NCBI GenBank assembly: GCA_964571855.1
Contig: CAZNDO010000007.1
Span: 1 to 64,000, forward strand
From: CAYYFX01 sp964571855
GTDB lineage: Bacteria > ARS69
Reading direction: 5' to 3'
DNA length: 64,000 bases
Position numbers and translations under genes: made by a program. Below the pieces are notes generated by a model that saw only the letters and a list, made by a program, of their open reading frames with translations, had not been told where the DNA came from and searched no databases. This document shows positions 1 through 7,658 of the stretch, in pieces (the first letter of the stretch is position 1; each line of letters begins with the position of its first letter).

Positions 1-649
1 TGCGCTCGCCCGTCACGACCAGCGTGGGGACGCGGATCCTGTGCAGCAGCTCGCACGTGGGCGGGTCGGTGGGGAGCGCGGGATCCGCGTGGACCCAGTG
101 CCACCCGGAGTACTCGGTGAGCCATCGGCGCAGGTCCGGTCCGCACTCCGGGTGCGCGAGCGGCGCGGCCAGCAGCGGCATCGCCAGCCAGGCCGCGCGC
201 GCCGCCTCGACCCCGCCGCGCGCCGCGGCATCTCGCACGCCGGCCAGCGCGCGCTGCAGCTCCTCCGACCACGCGAAGCCCGCCAGCGAGGACTCCACCA
301 GCACGAGCGAGCGCAGCCGGTCGGGGTGGTGCGCCGCGAACGTGCCGGCCACGCCGCCGCCCAGCGAGAGCCCGACGAGCGCGGGGCGCTCCAGGTCCAA
401 CCCGTCGAGGAGCGCGAGGAGATCGTCCGCGTGCCGGTAGGGGCCGGCCGGCGGCGGGGACGCGCCGTGCCCGCGCAGGTCGTACCGGACGACGGTGAAG
501 CGGTCGGCCACGGAGGCCGCCTGCCGGCTCCACATCCGGCGATCGAGCGTGAAGCCGTGAAGCAGCACGACCGGCGGGCCTTGCCCCTCGACCTCCCACG
601 CGAGCGCCCCGTCCGGAACCGGAAGGACCCCGCGGCGCCGCGTCGTCAC
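1..649 (-). CDS. alpha/beta hydrolase, C-terminus beyond window edge
   Basis: An alpha/beta-hydrolase-fold enzyme whose substrate cannot be told from sequence. The visible 216 codons begin at a GTG. They show the strand-turn VVLLHGF (His31-Gly32, oxyanion hole region), then VRYDLRGHG, then the nucleophile elbow GLSLGGG with Ser95. The visible part ends in VVTGER, the strand that normally precedes the acid residue, so the catalytic His and probably the Asp lie outside the window. The start is the first one in frame before the fold begins; it has no strong ribosome binding site. The gene is downstream of and co-directional with the M16 peptidase, separated by 175 bp that contain a large inverted repeat. 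Fold assignment is secure; esterase, lactonase or haloalkane-dehalogenase-like roles are all possible. Confidence 0.85.
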   Translation of the reverse strand, partial: MTTRRRGVLPVPDGALAWEVEGQGPPVVLLHGFTLDRRMWSRQAASVADRFTVVRYDLRGHGASPPPAGPYRHADDLLALLDGLDLERPALVGLSLGGGVAGTFAAHHPDRLRSLVLVESSLAGFAWSEELQRALAGVRDAAARGGVEAARAAWLAMPLLAAPLAHPECGPDLRRWLTEYSGWHWVHADPALPTDPPTCELLHRIRVPTLVVTGER

Positions 650-694
650 GCCCCGTCCACCCCGGCCGTCGCCGCGAGGGCCGCGTCGCGGCAT

Positions 695-783
695 GCGCGG
701 GCCCGGGCGGGCCGCAATCGCGCACCGCGTGCGCAAGGACCGCGGAGTGCGCACGCCGTGCGCGGGAACGCCCGGGCCCGCCC
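695..783 (-). terminator. GC-rich inverted repeat downstream of the M16 peptidase
   Basis: The arms at 695-708 and 770-783 are nearly complementary (GCGGGCCCGGGC type). The loop contains a second, smaller self-complementary stretch. It lies between two co-directional minus-strand genes. No T-tract follows, so if it terminates transcription the mechanism is not the classic one. Confidence 0.35.
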
Positions 784-824
784 GGCGCGCTCGTGTCCCC
801 GGCCGGCGACCGTCACCGGCGTGC

Positions 825-3506
825 TCAGCGCGCGATCGCGACGAACGCGTCCGCCGGTGTGAACCACGTCTTCGCCACGCGGGCCACGTCGTCGGGAGTG
901 ACCGCGCGCAGGGCGGGGAGGTCGGCGTCGATCGCGGCCGGGTCCTTGCCGCGCAGCTCCGCCATGCAGTACGCGTACGCGCAGCCCATGCGCGAGAGGC
1001 GGCGCATGCGGTCGCGTCCCTCGCTCCGGTTGCGCGCGCCTTCCAGTTCCTCGGGCGTGGGCGGGCGCGCGGCGAGCGACATCGCCAGGTCCTTCATGCC
1101 CGCCTCCATCCGCTCCAGGTTCGCCGGCCGCGTGCCCGCGCCCATCACGAGGCACGCACCGTCGGACAGGCGCACGTCGGCGCCGATGGAGTACGCCAAC
1201 CCTTCCTTCTCGCGCAGCGTCTCCGCGAGGCGGTCCGAAAGAACGACGCCCGCGAGCCGCAGCGCATGCCGGTCCGCCTCCTTCACCACGAGCGGCGCGC
1301 CCACGAGGATCCAGGACTGGTCCTTGCCCACCGGGACCTCGACGCGCGCGGTGGTGGACGCCGGCGTCCATGCGCGCCGCGGCGGCCGGCCCTCGGGGTT
1401 CGCGCGCTTCGAGAACATCCGCCGCACGGCCTCGATCGCCACGTCCGCGGGCAGGCTGGACGACACGGCCACGATCACGTTCGACGGCGCGGTGATCGCG
1501 GCGTGCAGGCGGCGCACGTCGTCCAGCGTGAGCGCGCGCAGCGGATCCGCCGCGCCGTACACGCCGCCCGCGAGCGGATGCCCCGCGCCGAGGGCCTCGT
1601 AGAACGCGGCGGCGGCGGCGGCGCGCGGCGATGCCGCGTCCGTGGCGGCCCGCGCGGCCGCCGCGGCCTTCGCCTGGGCCAGGTTCTCCTCCGTCCACGC
1701 GGGCTCGTACAGCGCCTCCGCCGCCAGCTCCAGCGCGGGGAGCCCGAAGAGATCGAAGCCCTCCAGGCGCACGTACGAGTACTCCGGCGAGAAGTAGTAG
1801 TCGTCGTACGGGATCATGTCCGCGTCCGTCACCTTCAGCGATGCGCCGTACGTGGCCAGGAGCCCGCGCATCGTGTCGGCGTCACGCTTCGCGGTGCGCG
1901 TTCCCAGAATGCGGTGCACCACGTCCACGGCGCCGCGTGGCAGCTCCAGCGCGGCCTCGTGGCGCGCTCGGTCCTTCAGCAGGATGTGCGCGGCGAAGGT
2001 GCGCGCGTCCGGCGACGCGTGCGCGATCACCGTCAGCCCGTCCTCCAGCACGACGCGCCGGACCTCGGTCACCGTGGTGACCGGCGGCGCCGGCGGGAGC
2101 GCCGGAACGCCGCCGGGCTTCACGTCCGCGTACCAGGCGGCCGCCGCGGCCGCGGGCGCGCCGCCCAGCGCCGTGCGCCCGTCCGCGAGCGCGGGCCCGG
2201 CCGCGGTCACCAGCACCCGCCCGTCCGCGAGGGCCGCGCGCAGCAGTTCCCCCGCCGCCTTCTCCGCGGCCTCGGGGCGCTCCGTGATGCGCAGCGCGGC
2301 CTCCGGGTTCGCGCCCAGCACGTCCGCGCGCATGAGGCCGTAGTAGTGCATCTTCTCGCGCAGGGACAGCTCCTCCGAAAGGAACTCGCGCCGCGCCGCC
2401 AGCCGGTCCGACGCGTCCACCCCGCGCGCGTCCACCGCGGCCAGGTGCGCGAGCACCGCGTCCACCACGGCGCGCACGTCCGTCGTCTCCGCCGGCAGGT
2501 CCAGTGCCACCGTGAGCGCGGACCACGGGCTCCCGCCGTCCACCGACGCGGACGCGGCGAGCGGCGCCGCGCCCGCCGCCTCCGCCGCGCGCGTGACCGC
2601 GGCGTGCTCGCCGGATGTCAGCGTGCCGCCGAGGATGCGCGCGCCCGCGAAGGCATCGCCCGAGAGCTCCGGCGCCGGCAGCACCACGCGCACGCGCGTG
2701 CTCTGCAGGTTCTCCATCCGCTTCGTGACCAGCGTGCGCCCCGCGGGGAACGGCGGGCGGGGCGGGAGCGGCGCCGCCGGCTCCGGGCGTCCGCCGTAGG
2801 TCTTCGCCACCTCGGCGCGCGCCTCGTCCGGATCGAAGTCCCCCATGAGGACGATGGTCATCCCCGCCGGCCGGTAGCGCTCCGCGTAGAACGCGGCCAC
2901 CGCGTCGCGGTCCATGCCGGCGATGGACTCCTCGGTGCCGAGCACCGGCAGCGCGCGCGGGTCCTCCCCCCAGAGCGCCTGCGCCTCGAACACGCCCGCG
3001 GCCCAGTCCGCGTCCGACTTGTCCTTCGCCAGTTCCTCCAGGATGATGCCGCGCTCCTTCACGAACATGTCCTCGGGAATGACCGAGTTCAGCAGCATGT
3101 CCGCCTGCAGGGCGAAGCCCTCGCGCCACACCTCGGAGGGGAGCAGCAGCTGGAACACGGTGCGCTCCTGCTGCGTGGACGCGTTGTTGTACGCGCCGAG
3201 CAGGTCCGTGCGCGCGTAGATCTCCTCGCGCGTGCGGGTGGTCGTCCCGTTGAACAGCAGGTGCTCCAGGTAGTGCGCCGCGCCGTTCGTGGCCGCGGTC
3301 TCCAGGGCGGAGCCGGCCGGCACGAACACCGTGCAGGACACCATGGGCACGGACCGCTGGGGCAGGAGGACCAGCCGCGGTCCGCCGGGGAGCTGCTCCA
3401 CGCGGGATCCGTCCGCGGCGGGCGGCGCCGCTCCGGCGGCGGTCGGGGCGGGCGATGCGGCGGCCAGCGCGGCCAGGACGACGAGCGGCGCGAGACGGGT
3501 TCTCAT
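825..3506 (-). CDS. secreted M16 family zinc peptidase (two-domain, 893 aa)
   Basis: An insulinase/pitrilysin-type metallopeptidase, exported to the periplasm or cell surface. The start is ATG at 3506, followed by a signal peptide (hydrophobic residues 5-20, Ala-rich cleavage region). The inverted zinc motif HxxEH is HYLEH at residues 78-82. The third ligand Glu157 comes 75 residues later in IILEELAK, as the family requires. The second half (from about residue 470) repeats the M16 fold but has no HxxEH, which is normal for the inactive partner half of a clam-shell M16 enzyme. Reading frames upstream of 3506 stay open but run antisense through the OmpA gene, so they are not part of this gene. 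It is divergent from the OmpA lipoprotein. The substrate is unknown; processing of secreted peptides is inferred. Confidence 0.93.
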   Translation of the reverse strand: MRTRLAPLVVLAALAAASPAPTAAGAAPPAADGSRVEQLPGGPRLVLLPQRSVPMVSCTVFVPAGSALETAATNGAAHYLEHLLFNGTTTRTREEIYARTDLLGAYNNASTQQERTVFQLLLPSEVWREGFALQADMLLNSVIPEDMFVKERGIILEELAKDKSDADWAAGVFEAQALWGEDPRALPVLGTEESIAGMDRDAVAAFYAERYRPAGMTIVLMGDFDPDEARAEVAKTYGGRPEPAAPLPPRPPFPAGRTLVTKRMENLQSTRVRVVLPAPELSGDAFAGARILGGTLTSGEHAAVTRAAEAAGAAPLAASASVDGGSPWSALTVALDLPAETTDVRAVVDAVLAHLAAVDARGVDASDRLAARREFLSEELSLREKMHYYGLMRADVLGANPEAALRITERPEAAEKAAGELLRAALADGRVLVTAAGPALADGRTALGGAPAAAAAAWYADVKPGGVPALPPAPPVTTVTEVRRVVLEDGLTVIAHASPDARTFAAHILLKDRARHEAALELPRGAVDVVHRILGTRTAKRDADTMRGLLATYGASLKVTDADMIPYDDYYFSPEYSYVRLEGFDLFGLPALELAAEALYEPAWTEENLAQAKAAAAARAATDAASPRAAAAAAFYEALGAGHPLAGGVYGAADPLRALTLDDVRRLHAAITAPSNVIVAVSSSLPADVAIEAVRRMFSKRANPEGRPPRRAWTPASTTARVEVPVGKDQSWILVGAPLVVKEADRHALRLAGVVLSDRLAETLREKEGLAYSIGADVRLSDGACLVMGAGTRPANLERMEAGMKDLAMSLAARPPTPEELEGARNRSEGRDRMRRLSRMGCAYAYCMAELRGKDPAAIDADLPALRAVTPDDVARVAKTWFTPADAFVAIAR

Positions 3507-3614
3507 GGCGCAACCTCCGGGGACGCAAGAGAATAGGTCACGCCTTCCGGAGGCGCCAGGGGAGCATGTGACCGCGGGACGCGGCGACGGGTCCGTACCC
3601 GGGGAAGCGCGCCG

Positions 3615-3643
3615 CTGCCAAGCCGCGGCCGCTGTGCTACCTT
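3615..3643 (+). promoter_or_regulatory. sigma70-type promoter of the OmpA lipoprotein
   Basis: CTGCCA (3615-3620), a 17-bp spacer, then TACCTT (3638-3643) preceded by TGC, an extended -10. It lies about 80 bp before the ATG of the lipoprotein gene, in the divergent intergenic region. Confidence 0.5.
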
Positions 3644-3725
3644 GCGTCCGGTTTCGCGCCGCCTGTCTCCGGCGCCCCCTTCCGGAAGCCCGAAACGGAA
3701 CCGCTGCACGCGGAAAGGAACGAAC

Positions 3726-4385
3726 ATGAAGCGAATCGTCTCCATCGCCACCGTCCTGGTCCTGTCCCTGGCGCTCGCCAGCTGCACCGGAACGCAGAAG
3801 GGCGCCGTCATCGGCAGCACCAGCGGCGCGATCATCGGCGGCATCATCGGGAAGCAGACGGGCAACACGGCCATCGGCGCCATCACGGGCGCGGCGGTCG
3901 GCGGCGCGGCCGGCGCGGCCATCGGCCACTACATGGACAAGCAGGCCGAGGAGCTGGACCAGGAGCTGCAGGGGGCGCGGGTGGAACGCGTGGGCGAGGG
4001 CATCAAGATCACGTTCAACTCCGGCATCCTGTTCGACGTGAACAAGGCCGCCCTCAAGCCGGACGCGCAGACGAACCTGCAGGAACTGGCCACCGTGCTG
4101 AACAAGTACTCGGACACGAACATCCTGATCGAGGGCCACACGGACTCCGACGGCACCGACGAGCACAACCTCGACCTGTCGAAGCAGCGCGCGCAGTCCG
4201 TGGCGAACTACCTGGCCGGGCTGTCCGTCGACGCCACGCGCATGACGCAGATGGGGTACGGCGAGTCGCAGCCCGTGATGTCGAACGACACGGCCGAGGG
4301 CAAGGCCGCGAACCGCCGCGTCGAGATCGCCATCATGGCGAACGAGGACCTCAAGAAGAAGGCCGAGAAGGGGCAGCTGGGCTAG
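3726..4385 (+). CDS. OmpA-family outer-membrane lipoprotein with glycine zipper
   Basis: A lipoprotein that should tether the outer membrane to peptidoglycan. The start ATG follows a GGAAAGGAA ribosome binding site. The signal peptide ends in a lipobox LALASC with Cys20. Residues about 25-75 are a Gly/Ala-rich zipper (GAIIGGIIG, GAAVGGAAGAAIG), a YMFA/YiaD-type membrane-inserting segment. Residues about 95-205 are an OmpA C-terminal domain with the peptidoglycan-binding signature (EGHTDSDG, then NLDLSKQRAQSV, then RRVEI). The length of 219 aa matches the YiaD/OmpA-lipoprotein group. It is monocistronic, with its own promoter and a hairpin after the stop. Confidence 0.95.
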   Translation: MKRIVSIATVLVLSLALASCTGTQKGAVIGSTSGAIIGGIIGKQTGNTAIGAITGAAVGGAAGAAIGHYMDKQAEELDQELQGARVERVGEGIKITFNSGILFDVNKAALKPDAQTNLQELATVLNKYSDTNILIEGHTDSDGTDEHNLDLSKQRAQSVANYLAGLSVDATRMTQMGYGESQPVMSNDTAEGKAANRRVEIAIMANEDLKKKAEKGQLG

Positions 4386-4408
4386 TCCCGCCCTTCGCGG
4401 AGGCACGC

Positions 4409-4438
4409 GGGGCCGGTCGGCGCGAGCCGGCCGGCCCC
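4409..4438. terminator. hairpin between convergent OmpA and DinB genes
   Basis: GGGGCCGGTCGGC (4409-4421), loop GCGA, then GCCGGCCGGCCCC (4426-4438): 13 bp with one mismatch, followed by TTCTC on the plus strand. It is placed correctly to end the OmpA transcript and, read the other way, the MarR-DinB transcript. Confidence 0.65.
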
Positions 4439-4475
4439 TTCTCGTGCGTGCGCGAACCGCCGGGCGCGCCCCGCG

Positions 4476-4991
4476 CTACTTGATGGCGCCCGGCTTGCCC
4501 ACCAGGCGGCGCAGCACGCCGAGCTGGCCCACGTGGTACGACTCGTGGAAGTGGAAGATCGCGAGGTTCTCCCCGAGCGAGTCCACCTGGAAGGGGTTCC
4601 CCTCCGGCGGCAGCGCGGAGAGAAGACGCTCGGTGTCGAGGTTCGCGATCACGCCGAGCAGCGCCTCCTGCGACGCGTCCATGTCGGCCGCGATCCGTTC
4701 CCACGCGATCGTCCCCGCGGCGCCGGTCACCGGCGCGGAGCCGCGCTTGTAGTAGTCCCGCTCGGCCTGCGTCCACGTGGGCGCGACGCCCAGCGAGGCC
4801 AGGAGGCCCTGCCGCGACGACACGAGGTGCCCCCCGACCCAGTTGATGCAGTTCCCGGCGGGTTGCGGCTGGCGCAGGCTCTCCTCCTGCGTGACGCCGG
4901 CCGTGTTCTGCCGGAAGACGCCGTGGGTGAAGCGGAACAGCATGCCGAGCGTTTTGGGGCTCACGGGAAGCTGCTGCGTCTGCGTGCTCAT
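4476..4991 (-). CDS. DinB-family metal-binding protein
   Basis: A 171-residue member of the DinB/YfiT four-helix superfamily, which includes metal-dependent thiol transferases. The expected His triad is present: His55 in WVGGHLVSSR, and His149 and His153 in HESYHVGQ, the usual HxxxHxxQ ending. It follows the MarR gene with a 4-bp ATGA overlap, so the two are translationally coupled. MarR-DinB pairs often handle electrophilic stress or thiol conjugation. That role is inferred from context; the substrate is unknown. Confidence 0.85.
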   Translation of the reverse strand: MSTQTQQLPVSPKTLGMLFRFTHGVFRQNTAGVTQEESLRQPQPAGNCINWVGGHLVSSRQGLLASLGVAPTWTQAERDYYKRGSAPVTGAAGTIAWERIAADMDASQEALLGVIANLDTERLLSALPPEGNPFQVDSLGENLAIFHFHESYHVGQLGVLRRLVGKPGAIK

Positions 4992-5431
4992 GTCCTCTCC
5001 CTCTCGGGTCGCACACGGACCCGGGTGACCTCGCCGATGGCGTCGAGGACGCGGTGGAATCCGCGGAGATCCTCGTCCGTGATGGCGCCACGGAGGGCGT
5101 GCTCCAACGCGTCGACCGGCCGCTGCACCTCGTTGCCGAGGCGGATCCCCTCCGGGGTGGGGCGAATGAGGATCGAGCGGCGGTCGCCCGGATGCGGTTC
5201 CCGGACCAGGAGTCCGCGCCGCTCGAGCCGGTCCAGGAGGCTCGTGAGCGTGGACTTCTTCAGCCCGAAGACCCGGCCGAGTTCGGAGATCGGGACCGGA
5301 GCGTAGCTGCGCAGGAACGACAGCAGATGCCCCTCCGTGCCCTGCAGTCCGAGGGGAGCCACCTCGGCCGACAGGTGGATGCCGATCTGCCGCATGGCCC
5401 GGTGGAGCGGAGAGAGGAAGAGGAGCGGCAC
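4988..5431 (-). CDS. MarR-family transcriptional regulator
   Basis: A 147-residue winged-helix repressor. The recognition region is PISELGRVFGLKKSTLTSLLDRLERRGL (about residues 47-74, given here only as a family match), followed by the wing REPHPGDRRSILI with the typical DxR. The start is GTG at 5431 with a GGAGGT ribosome binding site 6 nt upstream. It heads a two-gene unit with the DinB gene. An imperfect palindrome over its own -10 box (5477-5492) suggests autorepression. The ligand is unknown. Confidence 0.92.
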   Translation of the reverse strand: MPLLFLSPLHRAMRQIGIHLSAEVAPLGLQGTEGHLLSFLRSYAPVPISELGRVFGLKKSTLTSLLDRLERRGLLVREPHPGDRRSILIRPTPEGIRLGNEVQRPVDALEHALRGAITDEDLRGFHRVLDAIGEVTRVRVRPERERT

Positions 5432-5476
5432 TCCGACCTCCAGGGGCGGGCGGCGGACGTTGGTCCGAAATCCGAC

Positions 5477-5508
5477 AGTACGATAGCGTACTATTGTGCC
5501 GACGTCAA
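5477..5508 (-). promoter_or_regulatory. promoter of marR-dinB with overlapping palindromic operator
   Basis: On the minus strand TTGACG (5508-5503), a 17-bp spacer, then TATCGT (5485-5480). The 16-bp imperfect palindrome AGTACGATAGCGTACT (5477-5492; 14 of 16 positions symmetric) covers the -10 box, the position expected for MarR autorepression. Confidence 0.7.
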
Positions 5509-5540
5509 GCCCGGATCCGGAGGGCTCGCGGGGACGGCAC

Positions 5541-6347
5541 TCAGAACAGCGTCATGACCTGCCACTGGAAGCTCGTCAGCGCCGCCCGGTGCGCCTCGGC
5601 GCCGAGGGCGAGGTGCCAGAACCGGACCTCGACGCCGCCGACCACGTGTCCGACGACGTGATTCTCGCTCCGCAGCGCGACAGCGTCCGTCGTCTCCTTC
5701 GCCAGGACCAGATCGCCGCCCACGCCCACGTAGGGCGTGATCCGGCCGCGGAACGTGCGTCCCGCCGCGACGTCGCCGGTGACGACGTGCATGCTCATGT
5801 CGTCGACGTAGAGGGTGCGGGTGTACGCCCCCCGGAGCGCGAGGGCGATCGGCATCGTCTCGCTCTGGCGCAGCAGCCCGTACTTGGCCTCCAGCCCGAG
5901 CCAGCCGTAGTTCGCCTGCGGGTTCTCGGCGTAGAAGGCGCCGACATCGAGGCGTCCGGCGACCCCGACGCCGAGCCGGAGCTTCGGGAACGACTGGTTC
6001 GCGCCGAGCTCGTGGGTGGCGTCGGGATGCGCGAAGGTGTCGTTCCATGCGTCGGACTTGTCCTCGACGGTGAAGGAGATGTTCTCGAGGCCGACCGCGA
6101 TGCCTCCCCGGCCCAACGTCGTCGGGGGCGACATCATCTTGAACGCCGAGACCGACCCGAACTCGCGCGCGAAGCGGCCGAACGCGTCCTGGGTAAGCTC
6201 GGGAGCGAAGCGGACCGAGCAGTCCTCGAGCGAGGGATCCACGTGGAGATCCGGATCCGCCGGATGCCCGTCCGAGCCGTGGGCGAGCGCCGCCGCCGGC
6301 ACGAGGCACGCGAGGGCGATCAGGATTCGGGGCGTACCGGTCATCAT
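5541..6347 (-). CDS. predicted outer-membrane beta-barrel protein
   Basis: I do not recognise a named family. The protein has a clear signal peptide (ILIALACLVPAAALA, about residues 6-20) and then a 245-residue mature part. Its alternating polar/nonpolar segments carry many Gly and aromatic residues, and it ends in Phe (WQVMTLF), all typical of an outer-membrane beta-barrel. The N-terminal mature region has a His/Asp-rich stretch (HGSDGHPADPD) that might bind metal. The start is ATG at 6347 with GGAGG 6 nt upstream; a second ATG follows immediately. It is divergent from the AraC-type regulator, with direct repeats in between, so it is the likely target of that regulator. Confidence 0.7.
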   Translation of the reverse strand: MMTGTPRILIALACLVPAAALAHGSDGHPADPDLHVDPSLEDCSVRFAPELTQDAFGRFAREFGSVSAFKMMSPPTTLGRGGIAVGLENISFTVEDKSDAWNDTFAHPDATHELGANQSFPKLRLGVGVAGRLDVGAFYAENPQANYGWLGLEAKYGLLRQSETMPIALALRGAYTRTLYVDDMSMHVVTGDVAAGRTFRGRITPYVGVGGDLVLAKETTDAVALRSENHVVGHVVGGVEVRFWHLALGAEAHRAALTSFQWQVMTLF

Positions 6348-6439
6348 TTCCTTCCTCCAGGGGGTCCGCGGTTGCGATCGACACACCGCAACCGTCGGGA
6401 GGAAGCCTAGGCGCGGGGGCCCGGGTTGTCTTGGCCGCC

Positions 6440-6470
6440 GGCGCCAGACTCTGTGCCGCGGGCGCCAGAC
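6440..6470. promoter_or_regulatory. 21-bp-period direct repeat, candidate AraC-type operator
   Basis: GGCGCCAGAC occurs at 6440-6449 and again at 6461-6470, exactly 21 bp (two helical turns) apart. It sits in the divergent intergenic region between the beta-barrel gene and the AraC-type gene. This geometry is typical of AraC-family half-sites. The second copy occupies the -35 position of the regulator gene. Confidence 0.55.
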
Positions 6471-6483
6471 CGCACGCCTCGGG

Positions 6484-6496
6484 TACTATCGCCCCA
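6484..6496 (+). promoter_or_regulatory. -10 box of the AraC-type gene, leaderless arrangement
   Basis: TACTAT (6484-6489) is followed by 6 nt and then the ATG at 6496, so transcription would begin at or within 1 nt of the start codon. There is no Shine-Dalgarno sequence. The -35 position is replaced by the GGCGCCAGAC repeat. Confidence 0.5.
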
Positions 6497-7614
6497 TGTG
6501 GACGCGCAGCGGGACGGTACTGACGGTATCCAGCCGCGCCATGGTTGCGGCCTGCGAGCGTCTGGGCCTCGACACCGGTGTCTTGCTGCGCGCGGCCGGC
6601 GTCAGCCGCCGCACGCTGGACGATCCGGACGCGCGCCTGTCCGGGAGCCAGGTCAGCGCCCTGTGGGCCAAGGCGTACGAGCTCTCGGGCGACCCGGTGC
6701 TGTCATTGCACGCCGCCGAAGCGTGCCCGCTCGGCGCCTACAAGGTCATCGACTACATGGCTGCGAACGCCGCGACGGTCGGCGAGGCGATTCGCTGTGC
6801 GGCCCGCTACTTCCCCCTCATCAACACCGCCATCCGCCTGCCCATCGACGAGTCGGCCGATCCCGTCACGTTCGACGTCGTCGACGACAGCCGACCCGAA
6901 GGCGTCACCCGTCCGTACGCGGAGTACTGCTTCGCCGCGTTCGTGCTGCATGCGCGGGCGGCGACCGGAGTGGACTTCCCGGTGCGGCGAGTCACCTTCG
7001 TGCACCGCGCCCCGCCCGACGTGGCGGAGCACGAACGCGTCTTCGGGAGCCCCGTGCAGTTCGAGGCCGCCCACAATCGCGTCCACATCGACCGCGACGC
7101 CTGGGAGACCCCCGCCCGCGGCGCCCATTCCGGGGTGCTCGAGGTGCTCACCGCGCACGCCGACCTCCTGCTGCAGAAGCTCCCGCACGGCCCCGACCTG
7201 GTCGAGCGGACGCGGTGCGCGATCGGCGAGCGGCTGCGCGGGGGCGACCCCTCGATCGAGAGCGTGGCGCGCGGGCTCGGCACGAGCGTGCGCAGCCTGC
7301 AGCGGCACCTGCGCGACCTCGGCTACTCCTACCAGGCCCTGGCCGACGAGGTCCGCGCGGCCACCGCTCGCCTGTACCTGGAGCAACCCGACATCGCGAT
7401 CTCGGAGGTCGCCTACCTGCTCGGGTTCGCGGACCAGAGCACGTTCCACCGCGCCTTCAAGCGCTGGACCGGCTCCACGCCGGCCCGATTCCGCGCGCCG
7501 CGCCGCGGTCCGCAGCGCGACCGTGCCGCGCCGAGCGGCTCGGTGGGAGGCGAGTCGCCCGGGGCTGACCCTTGTGCCGGCGGGTCATCTCGGCTATTCC
7601 TCGGGCCGTCGTGA
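6496..7614 (+). CDS. AraC-family regulator (OruR/ArcR type)
   Basis: A 372-residue transcription factor. Residues about 15-205 match the arabinose-binding-like N-terminal domain of the OruR/ArgR-type AraC group (VSRRTLDDPDARLSG, then ARYFPLINTA). Residues about 250-340 form the double helix-turn-helix, with SIESVARGLGTSVRSLQRHL and the closing signature AYLLGFADQSTFHRAFKRW. A Pro/Arg-rich tail follows. The ATG at 6496 is chosen because the domain begins at once and a -10 box lies 6 nt before it; the frame is open further upstream, but only as antisense of the barrel gene. It probably controls itself and the divergent outer-membrane gene. The ligand is unknown. Confidence 0.9.
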   Translation: MWTRSGTVLTVSSRAMVAACERLGLDTGVLLRAAGVSRRTLDDPDARLSGSQVSALWAKAYELSGDPVLSLHAAEACPLGAYKVIDYMAANAATVGEAIRCAARYFPLINTAIRLPIDESADPVTFDVVDDSRPEGVTRPYAEYCFAAFVLHARAATGVDFPVRRVTFVHRAPPDVAEHERVFGSPVQFEAAHNRVHIDRDAWETPARGAHSGVLEVLTAHADLLLQKLPHGPDLVERTRCAIGERLRGGDPSIESVARGLGTSVRSLQRHLRDLGYSYQALADEVRAATARLYLEQPDIAISEVAYLLGFADQSTFHRAFKRWTGSTPARFRAPRRGPQRDRAAPSGSVGGESPGADPCAGGSSRLFLGPS

Positions 7615-7658
7615 CCGCGGCGTCGGCCCGCGGCAACACCTCCCACCGGGAGCGTCCC

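Noticed and set aside
693..3536. A 947-codon plus-strand open frame opposite the M16 peptidase, and similar very long frames such as 24671-29422 (-) and 52118-56821 (-)
   Set aside because: They are antisense shadows created by high GC content. Their translations are Arg/Gly/Ala/Pro-rich with no domain, while the opposite strand carries clear protein families.
825..4406. A longer 1193-codon version of the M16 peptidase
   Set aside because: The extra N-terminal 300 codons run antisense through the OmpA lipoprotein. A signal peptide begins exactly at ATG 3506.
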